DNA of 64,000 bases, taken from positions 48,243 through 112,242 of the forward strand of contig JAEZQK010000020.1 in the NCBI GenBank assembly GCA_023413135.1, read 5' to 3'. Under the pieces are notes generated by a model. It did not search any database and was not told where the DNA came from. It saw only the letters and a list, made by a program, of their open reading frames with translations. The stretch's first letter is position 1. Each line of letters starts with the position of its first letter. A program made the translations under genes and the position numbers. Positions 42,382 to 50,591 of the stretch are shown here, piece by piece. This stretch comes from Bacillota bacterium (GTDB taxonomy: Bacteria > Bacillota > Clostridia > Christensenellales > Aristaeellaceae).

Positions 42382-43846
42382 AGCGCACGTGGTACCATTT
42401 GTTCACGCGCCCCAGCAGCGTTACTTCCGTGCCGCTGAGGATCACATCCAGCACAAGGGACGTATCGTCGTTGAGCTGGTACAGGTTGGCATGGGAAGTG
42501 GGGGAATTGGCTGACACCTGCGCCTTTGGAAGCACATTCTGCTGTGTGGCGGAGAGGTAATACAGCGGGATAAAGCCGCTGATGCCTTCCCCGGAGCCGT
42601 TTCCGCCGATGCTCACGTGCGCCCAGTTATTTTGACCGTCCTTGCTGTTCCATTCGGGCAGTGAGCTGCTTGAACGAAGCTCTACGATGGTTGCCTGCGC
42701 ACCGCCGTAATACACGCCTATGGGAATATGGATATCGTTTACGCTTGGCACCGACAGCACCGGTGCTCCGGCTTTTCCATCCGGGCAATAGATATAGGCG
42801 TTTTGTCCTATATCCGGCTTCCCTTGGACCGGCTGCTCGGGCAGGTAGCTGATGGCAAACGCCATGCTGATGCCAACGGCAAGTACCAGGGTCATGCATA
42901 CCATGGCCGTGCCAAGCTTCTTTCCCTTGCCCTCCATAATGGAAAGGATGCGGTGCTTCATGCCGTTCTTCCCGGCGTAGAAGCTGGTGGAAACCGCGGT
43001 GCGAAGCCGGGATTGCCTGCGGATAACGGCAATGATGGTCTCGCTGTAAAATTGGCGGGTCTTCAAGTCGGCGTTTTTTGTAACGGAAGCGTCGCAGCTT
43101 GCTTCCATGTGGAAGCAAAAGGACCGGTTCATCAGGTAGATCACGGGATTGAACCAGTGCACCGAAATCGCCAGCAGCATCGCCGCCTTGGCCCACAGAT
43201 CACGCCTGCGAAAGTGGGTCAGCTCATGGGTAAGCACCATTTGCAGCTCATCTCTGCTCAAATCCATATCGGGCAGCAGGACCGCCGGGCGGAAAAGCCC
43301 GGTGAGCATGGGGCTGTCCACCGGCGGGCAGAGCATAAGCGAAATCTTTTGCCCGATGCCCATAGCCGCCTTGACTTGCTGGAAAACCGTTATGTATTCC
43401 TCCTGGCGGATGGGCTTGCCCCACCGCTTCACCACCTGGGAAAAGCGAAAATGCTTGTACACGTGAATCATAAGCGTGATCACCGTGCCTGCCAGCCATA
43501 CAAGAAACAGCACCTGAACCCATGTAAGGCCCGGCGCATTTTGGAAAGATCTTGCCGCCGCCTCCTTAATAGGACTGGGCAGCGCCTGCCCGGAAAGCAC
43601 AGGCACCGCCCGCGAAGGCATGCCCAGCACAATGGAGCTGGCCTGCGGAACTGTTACCGTCACGGCCGGGGCAACCGCATGGGGGCGCCACGGCACCAGA
43701 AAGGCAAGTAATAGCGCAAGCCATGCCCAGTAGATCCCCTTGGGGCTGTACCGCCTGCTTAGCAGCGGGATGACGAGCAGCAGCATAAGCGCCATGACCG
43801 ATGCGGTTAGCGTACATTCCAGCAGGTTTTTCAAAAACAAAGGCAT
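42365..43846 (-). CDS. BlaR1/MecR1-type M56 metallopeptidase sensor (C-terminally truncated)
   Basis: 493 residues. Four membrane helices are expected: residues 10-30 (LTASVMALMLLLVIPLL), 38-55, about 105-125 and about 315-335. The zinc peptidase motif is HELTH at 207-211 (MVLTHELTHFRRRDLW), and FHMEASCDASVTKNA is the third-ligand region. The outside tail has SH3-like segments and stops within the last one because of the 7-bp duplication. BlaR1-like proteins sense a cell-wall signal and cleave or trigger loss of the BlaI repressor encoded just upstream (1-nt gap). No penicillin-binding transpeptidase domain is seen, so the ligand is probably not a beta-lactam. Confidence 0.87.
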   Translation of the reverse strand: MPLFLKNLLECTLTASVMALMLLLVIPLLSRRYSPKGIYWAWLALLLAFLVPWRPHAVAPAVTVTVPQASSIVLGMPSRAVPVLSGQALPSPIKEAAARSFQNAPGLTWVQVLFLVWLAGTVITLMIHVYKHFRFSQVVKRWGKPIRQEEYITVFQQVKAAMGIGQKISLMLCPPVDSPMLTGLFRPAVLLPDMDLSRDELQMVLTHELTHFRRRDLWAKAAMLLAISVHWFNPVIYLMNRSFCFHMEASCDASVTKNADLKTRQFYSETIIAVIRRQSRLRTAVSTSFYAGKNGMKHRILSIMEGKGKKLGTAMVCMTLVLAVGISMAFAISYLPEQPVQGKPDIGQNAYIYCPDGKAGAPVLSVPSVNDIHIPIGVYYGGAQATIVELRSSSSLPEWNSKDGQNNWAHVSIGGNGSGEGISGFIPLYYLSATQQNVLPKAQVSANSPTSHANLYQLNDDTSLVLDVILSGTEVTLLGRVNKWYHVRFGDKR

Positions 43847-43847
43847 A

Positions 43848-44231
43848 CTACTCTTCCTCTTTCTTCTGCTGCTTTACCCACGCTGCAAGCTCATCCAGCT
43901 CCTTTACGGTCAGCCGGTCGCTTTGCAGGGCGTTGAGCAGGCTCACGTAGCTTTTTTTGTGATAGCGGTTCACAAAGCTTTCTGTCTCCATTTTCAGGTA
44001 TTCTTCACGGCTGATGACGGGGAAAAACGACCTTTCACGCCCTTCGCCTTTTTCTACGCGCAAAAAGCCCCGCTCCGTCAGGCGGGCAAACAGGGAAACC
44101 ACTGTTTGGATTTTCCAGCCCTTTTCTTTGCCGATTTTCTCCATGACCATCGAGGTGGTGACGGGCGGCTCCCTATCCCACAAAAAATCCATGATCTCAA
44201 ATTCGGTATCGGGCAAACGCTGGGATTTCAT
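43848..44231 (-). CDS. BlaI/MecI/CopY family transcriptional repressor
   Basis: 127 residues. A winged helix at about 5-75 (LPDTEFEIMDFLWDREPPVT, KGWKIQTVVSLFARLTERGF) is followed by a dimerisation and cleavage region (SREEYLKMETESFVNRYHKK). BlaI proteins bind dyads over target promoters until the partner peptidase inactivates them. The paired M56 gene lies 1 nt downstream. Repeats of AAGAC/GTCTT type fill the upstream region 44257-44340, which it shares with the divergent secreted-protein gene, so it likely represses both directions. Confidence 0.92.
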   Translation of the reverse strand: MKSQRLPDTEFEIMDFLWDREPPVTTSMVMEKIGKEKGWKIQTVVSLFARLTERGFLRVEKGEGRERSFFPVISREEYLKMETESFVNRYHKKSYVSLLNALQSDRLTVKELDELAAWVKQQKKEEE

Positions 44232-44256
44232 TGGACATGCCTCCTTGTTGCCTTAA

Positions 44257-44342
44257 AAGACAACGTGTCTTATATTTATATTACGCGGTGTCTTACATTT
44301 TGTCAATAGAGCTTGACAAAAAAATAAGACGCGGTGTAGTAT
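44257..44342. promoter_or_regulatory. BlaI-type operator cluster and divergent promoter
   Basis: The best dyad is AAGACA-ACG-TGTCTT (44257-44271). GCGGTGTCTTACA (from 44284) and AAGACGCGGTGTAGT (44326-44340) are related half-site pairs. A plus-strand promoter, TTGACA (44313-44318), 18 nt, TAGTAT (44337-44342), is overlapped by the third site. The sites are seen in the sequence; the link to the adjacent BlaI is inference. Confidence 0.7.
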
Positions 44343-44385
44343 ATCTGTAAGACGGATTGTGTTACAAATAGGGAGGCGTAGTCAG

Positions 44386-45531
44386 ATGAAGAAAGGATCA
44401 CCAAAACATACAATCATGGAACTGCTGCTTTGCCTGCTGTTTTTGGCTCTTTCCCCTTCCGCCATGGCGCAAGGGGTCCCGGCTACATATACCTTTGGCG
44501 GAAATGGACAGGAAAGCCTTTATGGGGCCTGCGTACTGAAGAACGGGAATGCAGTCATCGCAGGCGTTTCCAGTATGGACGGCAGCGGGAATCGCCTGCC
44601 GGACAGAGAATCCCGCGCATGGGCCGTCTGTGTCGATTCCGGCGGGAAGGTGCTTTGGGAGCGCCATGACGGCTTGGATGGAATCAGCCTTTACACCAGC
44701 CCTGTCCCATTGGAAAACGGCAATGTGCTTCTTGTTTTGCATAACTATATGAAAGGTGGACTGGATACTGAGGAATGGAGGATTGTGGAGCTTTTACAGG
44801 ACGGCACGCAAGTCAAAAGTACAAAGGTCGGCGGAAGGGCCTCCAATCTCACCCCGTTAAAGGAAGGCTATCTATTGGAGGAAATAGTGGAGGAGAGCAG
44901 ATTCATTTCTCTTTTGGATCAGGACGGAAATGAGCTCTGGCGTGTGCCGCGCAGCCAGATGGCGCGCGTTATCCGGACGGCCATATCCACCGAATCAGGC
45001 ACCATTTTACTGGGTACAAAAAGCAAGGAAGAAAATTTCGCTGCCGTCAACCTGGTGGATCAGACAGGTGCCTTGAAGTGGGCACAAACGGTCGTGTCCG
45101 GAGAAGGGAGCTGGTTCAGCGGCGGACTTGTCACCGGCGACGGTAAGCTGCTGTTGTCAGGTTTTGATACCAGAATGATTGAAAGCTGGCAGACGGAAGA
45201 CCAGATCTTTACCGTTTGCTATGATACGGATGGAAGCCTTCTGTGGCAGCAAAATTACGGGGTTATTAAGAGGATGGATAGAATCGATGACCTGATCCCG
45301 GTCGAGGGCGGCTATCTGGCTGTTGGGGCCAGCCATAGCAACAGCCGTTTGAAGCTGCTCCTGCTATCCGGTCAGGGAGAATTGCTGGATCAATGGGAGG
45401 TCAGGGTGGAGGATACCCTATATAGAACTCCGAGGTTCTGCCTGCTGGATAGCGGAATATGGGTTTGCTCAACGGTGGAGCGGGATGGGCAGTCAGCCGT
45501 AGAGCTTACACGGATAGACCTTGTGCGTTAG
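44386..45531 (+). CDS. Secreted beta-propeller-like protein
   Basis: 381 residues with a signal peptide (IMELLLCLLFLALSPSAMAQ, likely cut after AMA near 27). The rest is repeated short beta-sheet units: FGGNGQESLYGACVLKNGNA, VDSGGKVLWERHDGLDGISL, LDQDGNELWRVPRSQ, VDQTGALKWAQTVVSGEG and DTDGSLLWQQNYGVI. Each ends in a G-x-L-x-W motif typical of PQQ/WD-like propeller blades. No catalytic residues are evident. GGGAGG lies 9 nt before ATG 44386, and the promoter carries BlaI-type sites, so it is probably part of the BlaI regulon. Function unknown. Confidence 0.72.
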   Translation: MKKGSPKHTIMELLLCLLFLALSPSAMAQGVPATYTFGGNGQESLYGACVLKNGNAVIAGVSSMDGSGNRLPDRESRAWAVCVDSGGKVLWERHDGLDGISLYTSPVPLENGNVLLVLHNYMKGGLDTEEWRIVELLQDGTQVKSTKVGGRASNLTPLKEGYLLEEIVEESRFISLLDQDGNELWRVPRSQMARVIRTAISTESGTILLGTKSKEENFAAVNLVDQTGALKWAQTVVSGEGSWFSGGLVTGDGKLLLSGFDTRMIESWQTEDQIFTVCYDTDGSLLWQQNYGVIKRMDRIDDLIPVEGGYLAVGASHSNSRLKLLLLSGQGELLDQWEVRVEDTLYRTPRFCLLDSGIWVCSTVERDGQSAVELTRIDLVR

Positions 45532-45603
45532 ATTTTGTGCGTATGGCGTGACTCATGGCGATGGCGAAGAAAAGGCAGCCAATAATGGATAAGGAGCTAT
45601 CTT

Positions 45604-46620
45604 ATGAAGAGATTCTTTTGCGTATGGATGATCCTGATGATGTTTTGCGGCGCCGCTCTTGCCGACGAGCCAATCAAGCCCACGGCGGAGGACCTGCCAA
45701 TGGAGGAGGTACGGCGCATTGCCACCGAATTTTTCCTAAAGACCACGGGTTTTTCGGAATTTGGGCTGAACGATTTTACCTTTTCGGCGGACCTTTGGCC
45801 GGAGGTACCCCGTGTTCAGGGAGTATGGTCAAGGCATTATACGGCCACCTTTACATACATGGACAATACTGCCTGTTATTTTTGGGTCAATATCGCTTCG
45901 CCCTCCGGTGAAATCATGGAGGCGTATGACGGTGATTTTGCCCGTGAAATAGCAGATTTGAAAAAGCAGTTTGTCCTGAATGAATCCATCGCCGAAGCCA
46001 CCGCGGAATGGGAAAAGGAAAAAGGGCCGCATTTCTTTTGGACCTATGCGGATAAAGCGGCGTTTTACAGGCAGTATGGAAGCATTCCAGGAAAATCCTT
46101 CAGCGAAATGCCGGTAACGCTTCCGGAAGAAGGCGATCTGAAGGAGGCGGAAGCGATTGCGCTTGCCAAAGAGCAGCTTGGCAACGAATACAAGCTGCCG
46201 GGCGGGCAGATAGACGCGATGCGCATGGACAATTGGTTTTACTCGGAGTTTCATACGAACACCGTGGGAAATTCGCGCTGCTGGGTCTTTTTATTCCGCG
46301 GTGATGCGCCTGATGAAAGCGGAATGTACCCCCTTCTTTACCAGGTCAATGTACCATCCCCCTCGGGCCTTACTGATGCCATACGCAACATGAAAAAGGA
46401 AGATCTCGAACTGTTGGGATTCAACGAAGCAACCGCCAGCTTCCTGACCGAAATCGGGTACCTGTACTACAATCCCGACGGCGGACGATTTTTTCATAAC
46501 GCTCCGAATTGCGATGGCGTTTTGGAAAAATACCTGCCGATGACAAAATTTGATACGGGCATGCTTTCCATGGAGCCGTATTGCAACCTTGATCCATGCA
46601 AAAAGTGCGTGCCACAATAA
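45604..46620 (+). CDS. Secreted protein with PepSY-like repeats and Cys-rich tail
   Basis: 338 residues with a signal peptide (MKRFFCVWMILMMFCGAALA, cut before DEP). Two or three alpha/beta repeats follow: EEVRRIATEFFLKTTGFSEF, EWEKEKGPHFFWTYADKAAF and AEAIALAKEQLGNEYKLPGG. They match the module in the BlaR1 C-terminus (41452-42381). The C-terminal segment YYNPDGGRFFHNAPNC, LPMTKFD and CNLDPCKKCVP has four Cys, perhaps a metal or disulfide site. AAGGAG lies 9 nt before the ATG. It is probably co-transcribed with the propeller gene. No enzyme activity is evident. Confidence 0.7.
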   Translation: MKRFFCVWMILMMFCGAALADEPIKPTAEDLPMEEVRRIATEFFLKTTGFSEFGLNDFTFSADLWPEVPRVQGVWSRHYTATFTYMDNTACYFWVNIASPSGEIMEAYDGDFAREIADLKKQFVLNESIAEATAEWEKEKGPHFFWTYADKAAFYRQYGSIPGKSFSEMPVTLPEEGDLKEAEAIALAKEQLGNEYKLPGGQIDAMRMDNWFYSEFHTNTVGNSRCWVFLFRGDAPDESGMYPLLYQVNVPSPSGLTDAIRNMKKEDLELLGFNEATASFLTEIGYLYYNPDGGRFFHNAPNCDGVLEKYLPMTKFDTGMLSMEPYCNLDPCKKCVPQ

Positions 46621-46798
46621 CCGGCGGGGCGGCGGCAGATTTTGAGGTACGCGTCAATATCTTTGGCATGCTGCGTCCCGTTAATAGATATGGTATACTA
46701 CATTCAAAACATGGAAAAACAACGGGAACAGCATGCGCCAAAATGGTGGGAAGGGTATCCTTGGCGGATGATGCAGGCCCACGCTGGAGGACTTGGTC

Positions 46799-47905
46799 AT
46801 GAGGCAGGAAATTTTTGATGGCCTGAACAGCCACGAAGAGATTCGGGAAATTTTGAAACTGCTTGGTTCAAAAAAGTTTCTTTTGGTTTGTGATAACGCT
46901 TTTCAGTACATTCCTTTTAAGCATTATTTTGATAAGCTCGATATACCGTATATCAAATTTGATGAAATTGTGCCCAATCCGACATATGAAATTGTATGCA
47001 AGGCTGTGGACCTGTTCAACCTTGCCAAATGTGATGCCATTGTAGCCATAGGAGGCGGCAGCACAATGGATGTTGCAAAATGTGTCAAGCTATTCTCCGC
47101 AATGGATAAAACCATGAATTACCTGGAGCAGGAGTATAGGGATCATGCCGTCCCAATCATAGCAATACCGACAACCGCCGGGAGCGAATCCACCAGGCAT
47201 GCCGTTATCTATTATAAAGGAGTAAAGCAATCCATATCCCATGACAGCATCCTGCCGGACTATGCCATACTAGACTTAAGTGTACTAAGCACATTGCCGC
47301 CCTATCAAAAGATTTGCACCATGCTTGATGCGTTATGCCAAGGCATCGAATCATGGTGGTCTGTAAAATCAACCGGCGAAAGCAAGGAGTATTCGAAAAC
47401 GGCCGTCAGGATGATCATGGATCATATGAATGCATACATTTACAAATCTAATGCTGAAGCGGCAAAAGCAATCATGCGTGCGGCCAATTATTCCGGACGC
47501 GCGATAAACATCACCCAGACTACGGCTGCACATGCTATGAGCTATAAGATTACGTCTTTGTATGGCTTGCCCCATGGACATGCCGTCGCCATATGCCTGC
47601 CCAAAGTATGGCGGCATATGGCGGAGAAATTGGATAATTGCATAGACGAAAGAGGAAAGAAATATCTTGAACAAATTCTGCATGATATCGCCCGCACTAT
47701 GGGGGCCGATTCGTCGGATGCGGCTATCGGGAACTTTGAACGCATGCTTGGTGATTTGCATATAAACAATCCGGAAACCGGCCATGCAAGCGATCTAAAT
47801 ACGCTTGTGGCATCTGTCAATCCGGATAGATTGAAAAATTACCCGGTATGCATTAGTGATGAAGTTATAAGCAAAATGTATCATGAAATTGTAACACTGA
47901 AATAA
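46799..47905 (+). CDS. Iron-containing alcohol dehydrogenase (phosphonoacetaldehyde-reductase-like)
   Basis: 368 residues. The NAD(P)-binding part has CDAIVAIGGGSTMDVAKCVK and VPIIAIPTTAGSESTRHAVI. The metal-binding part has MLDALCQGIESWWSV (Asp, His-equivalent region), ITQTTAAHAMSYKITSLYGL and LPHGHAVAICLP (His residues). It reduces aldehydes or oxidises primary alcohols with Fe2+ or Zn2+. The overall pattern recalls PhpC/FrbA-like phosphonate enzymes, but no phosphonate genes are adjacent, so the substrate stays open. ATG 46799 has GGAGG 8 nt upstream; TTG 46793 is in frame. It converges with the XRE gene 17 nt away. Confidence 0.85.
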   Translation: MRQEIFDGLNSHEEIREILKLLGSKKFLLVCDNAFQYIPFKHYFDKLDIPYIKFDEIVPNPTYEIVCKAVDLFNLAKCDAIVAIGGGSTMDVAKCVKLFSAMDKTMNYLEQEYRDHAVPIIAIPTTAGSESTRHAVIYYKGVKQSISHDSILPDYAILDLSVLSTLPPYQKICTMLDALCQGIESWWSVKSTGESKEYSKTAVRMIMDHMNAYIYKSNAEAAKAIMRAANYSGRAINITQTTAAHAMSYKITSLYGLPHGHAVAICLPKVWRHMAEKLDNCIDERGKKYLEQILHDIARTMGADSSDAAIGNFERMLGDLHINNPETGHASDLNTLVASVNPDRLKNYPVCISDEVISKMYHEIVTLK

Positions 47906-47922
47906 GTTTTCATATATTTGTG

Positions 47923-48177
47923 TCATGGCCATGTATTATCATCTGACAAAAGCCAATTTACATCAACATTTAATATTTTTGAAAATGTCAATAGTTCATA
48001 GTCCGCCACGAATCGCGTTCCTATCTCAATTCTGCTGATGCTATCGCGTTCCAGTGTAATTCCCGCTGTTTGCATTTTGGCTGCCAAATCGGCTTGCGAT
48101 AGGCGCCTTTTTAGCCTTGCTTCCCTGATCCGATCACCGCAAATGTTCTTTTGACCGCCGTAGTCATATATTTTCAT
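47923..48177 (-). CDS. XRE-family helix-turn-helix regulator
   Basis: 84 residues, consisting of a Cro/CI-type HTH (CGDRIREARLKRRLSQADLA, LERDSISRIEIGTRFVADYE) with a short N-terminal lead and a C-terminal DVNWLLSDD. Such small regulators bind dyads near their own promoter. The region upstream holds three GTTAA-type sites (48199-48264) that overlap the promoter toward the chemoreceptor gene, making that gene a candidate target. The ligand is unknown. Confidence 0.85.
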   Translation of the reverse strand: MKIYDYGGQKNICGDRIREARLKRRLSQADLAAKMQTAGITLERDSISRIEIGTRFVADYELLTFSKILNVDVNWLLSDDNTWP

Positions 48178-48198
48178 TTTGTCGCGCTCCTTAAATAT

Positions 48199-48264
48199 GT
48201 GTTAAAGATCAGCATTTTTCTTGAAATTAACACAAAAATCGTCTATAATTGCGTTAAAGTTCAG
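48199..48264 (+). promoter_or_regulatory. Promoter with XRE-type repeats upstream of the chemoreceptor gene
   Basis: TTGAAA (48221-48226), 17 nt, TATAAT (48244-48249). GTGTTAA (48199-48205) and TTAACAC (48227-48233) form an inverted repeat around the -35. GTTAAAGATCAG (48201-48212) recurs as GTTAAAGTTCAG (48253-48264). The rest of the 48178-48467 gap contains no clear gene. Confidence 0.6.
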
Positions 48265-48467
48265 AATCTGAAAAATTTGGCAGGTGAAAATTGTAAATGG
48301 CCACATCCGATGGAAAAAGCAGCCAATAAAAAGTGGGTTCGCGAAAATCATGGCCACTCCATAAATATAGCAAAAAAAGCTGCCTTCAATACCTAGGACC
48401 TGAATTATTGACTAATATCATGGCTCAAGAACCTTAAAATGAAATTTGAAAGCAGAGTGGAATACAT

Positions 48468-50156
48468 ATGAAGAACCTTTCTATTAATTGGAAGCTGATT
48501 GTTGGTTTTGGTATTGTGATTTTATTGATGCTGCTATCCGCCGGTGCATCCATTATCAACGTGAATAACCTGAATGAACAGATTCATTTGTATGGTCAAT
48601 ATACCGTACCAAACCTGAAAAGCAATTGGAGCATGAGAAGAGATTTGGTGTCGGCCCAGAGATACCTGCTTCAAGCCTTTATGGCTGAAAATGCTCAGGA
48701 AATTCAGGAAGCGCTGGCACAAGCCCAGAAGGATGGCCAGTCTGTTCTTGATACACTTGACATCTATACCGAGAATCAAAGAAATGCTGATCATGACGGG
48801 CAAATCAAGAGCATAAGGACTTATCTTGAGCAGGCCGGTTCCATTCGCAGAAATATTGCCTCGCTCCTGGAAGGCCAGACGGCGGAGAATTTGCAAAAGG
48901 CCGAAGATATGTTTTTTGATCAATATGTGCCTGCCTTTGACAGTGTTGCAGATGTTTTGACTAATCTCTCCGCCCAGGAGGATAAGCATGCGGAGGAGCA
49001 GGAAGCCGCAGGCAAAAGTATCGTAAGCCTGGCATGGACAATACTTATCTCCGTTGCCGCATTTTCTCTGCTTCTTACAATTGCTATTGTATTTATCATT
49101 CGCAGATCGATCCTTAACCCGGTCAAGGAGATCGAAAATGTATACGCCGAAATGGCAAAGGGAAATATGCAGGTCCAGGTCTCGTACGATAGCCGGGACG
49201 AATTGGGAAATATGGCTGCCAACATTCGGAAAACAAATGCGATGCTGGCCTCCTATATTCGTGATATTTCAGACAAGCTGGGTCAAATGTCCCGGGGGGA
49301 TATGCAGGTCAATGTGGACATGGAATACATCGGCGATTTTGCTACCATCAAACAGGCGATCATGAGCACTGCCTCCGCATTGAACGAAACGCTGCAGACC
49401 ATCAACACTGCCGCCGAACAGGTCTCAACTGGTTCCGCCCAGGTGGCCGGCGGGGCACAGGCGCTGGCGACAGGCTCTACGGAACAGGCATCCTCCGTGG
49501 AGGAATTGAGCGTATCTATCACCAAGATCGCCGAGCAGGCCACGGAAAATTCTGCGAATGTCAAGGTTGCGGCGCAGTATGTGGAACAGGCCGGCGCGGG
49601 CGTCAATGCCGGAAACGAGCATATGAAGCAGCTGACTGAGGCGATGACGAACATCGGCTCCTCATCGAACCAGATCACCAATATCACCAAAGTGATAGAA
49701 GATATCGCGTTCCAGACCAATATTCTGGCCTTGAATGCCGCCATTGAAGCGGCCCGTGCAGGGAACGCCGGGAAAGGCTTTGCGGTGGTTGCGGACGAGG
49801 TGCGTAATCTGGCGGCCAAATCGGCCGAAGCAGCAAAGCAAACGGCGGAATTGATCCGGCGTTCCACGGCTACTGTTGCCCAAGGCACACAGATCGCTGA
49901 GAAAACTGCCCTGATCCTTCATGATGTGGCCGAAAAAGCCAATGTGGTGAACGAAAGCATCGTGAAGATTGACCAGGCGTCCAACGAACAGGCCATAGCT
50001 ATCGAACAGATCAAGCAGGGCCTGACCCAGGTATCCGCCGTCGTACAGACGAACGCGGCTACTGCTGAAGAAAACTCGGCCACCAGCGAAGAAATGTCGG
50101 CGCAGGCTGCCACATTGCGCGAAGAGGTCGGAAAATTCAAGTTGAATTGCATTTGA
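48468..50156 (+). CDS. Methyl-accepting chemotaxis protein
   Basis: 562 residues. The first membrane helix is at about 10-30 (LIVGFGIVILLMLLSAGASI), followed by a four-helix-bundle sensor domain to about 185. The second helix is near 187-209 (WTILISVAAFSLLLTIAIVF). HAMP follows (RRSILNPVKEIENVYAEMAK) to about 265, then the coiled-coil signalling domain with the conserved tip FQTNILALNAAIEAARAGNA. It transmits ligand binding to CheA/CheW. No C-terminal pentapeptide tether is visible (ends KLNCI). The sensor gives no hint of ligand. Its placement next to an XRE regulator and before a sugar importer is noted. Confidence 0.95.
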   Translation: MKNLSINWKLIVGFGIVILLMLLSAGASIINVNNLNEQIHLYGQYTVPNLKSNWSMRRDLVSAQRYLLQAFMAENAQEIQEALAQAQKDGQSVLDTLDIYTENQRNADHDGQIKSIRTYLEQAGSIRRNIASLLEGQTAENLQKAEDMFFDQYVPAFDSVADVLTNLSAQEDKHAEEQEAAGKSIVSLAWTILISVAAFSLLLTIAIVFIIRRSILNPVKEIENVYAEMAKGNMQVQVSYDSRDELGNMAANIRKTNAMLASYIRDISDKLGQMSRGDMQVNVDMEYIGDFATIKQAIMSTASALNETLQTINTAAEQVSTGSAQVAGGAQALATGSTEQASSVEELSVSITKIAEQATENSANVKVAAQYVEQAGAGVNAGNEHMKQLTEAMTNIGSSSNQITNITKVIEDIAFQTNILALNAAIEAARAGNAGKGFAVVADEVRNLAAKSAEAAKQTAELIRRSTATVAQGTQIAEKTALILHDVAEKANVVNESIVKIDQASNEQAIAIEQIKQGLTQVSAVVQTNAATAEENSATSEEMSAQAATLREEVGKFKLNCI

Positions 50157-50262
50157 CGCTTGTTATCCGTGATTCCCAAGAACCGGGGCCTGACTTGGCA
50201 TGTCAAGGAAACGGCGATTCAATTTTTGGGAATGGGGGACGTTTTTCAGCAGCACATACCAT

Positions 50263-50292
50263 GCCATCCTTATCATTGAACATAAGGATGGC
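50263..50292 (+). terminator. Rho-independent terminator after the chemoreceptor gene
   Basis: GCCATCCTTAT - CATTGAAC - ATAAGGATGGC, an 11-bp perfect stem followed by TTGTTTCTATTT. Confidence 0.75.
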
Positions 50293-50391
50293 TTGTTTCT
50301 ATTTATCTGTAACAATGCATTGTACTGGCGCTTAACAATTTGTGGATTTGTAACAGCAAAGAAGGAGAACACATTTATCCCGTAGAATGAA

Positions 50392-50495
50392 TATAATCAT
50401 AAGGATGATGCTTGCTGGAATAACTTTATAGAAGGAGCTATATCTTGTTCTCTGTTCCGTATAAAGCGAGGAACAGGCTTGAGATCATCCGATAA
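50392..50495 (+). promoter_or_regulatory. Leader of the Rbs-type operon: -10 box, small leader ORF and inverted repeat
   Basis: TATAAT at 50392-50397 has no good -35. AAGGAG (50432-50437) lies 7 nt before TTG 50445, which opens a 16-codon frame ending at TAA 50495. CTGTTCC-N11-GGAACAG (50452-50476) is a perfect 7-bp inverted repeat inside that frame. This could be a translated leader or an operator. The remainder of the 50157-50591 gap shows only the terminator listed above. Confidence 0.4.
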
Positions 50496-50591
50496 ATCAT
50501 GACAGCTTCTCTTCCCTTGTTTTTGTGTGTGTCAAACAAGCATAACAAGCAGGCGGTGCTTATGCCGCCCCTTTGAAAGGCAGTGCATGGG

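Noticed and set aside
42365..44231. Beta-lactam resistance locus
   Set aside because: BlaI and BlaR1 homologues are present, but there is no beta-lactamase or penicillin-binding domain in the window.
48311..48396. 28-codon open frame upstream of the chemoreceptor gene
   Set aside because: No ribosome site and no recognisable pattern; likely chance within the leader.
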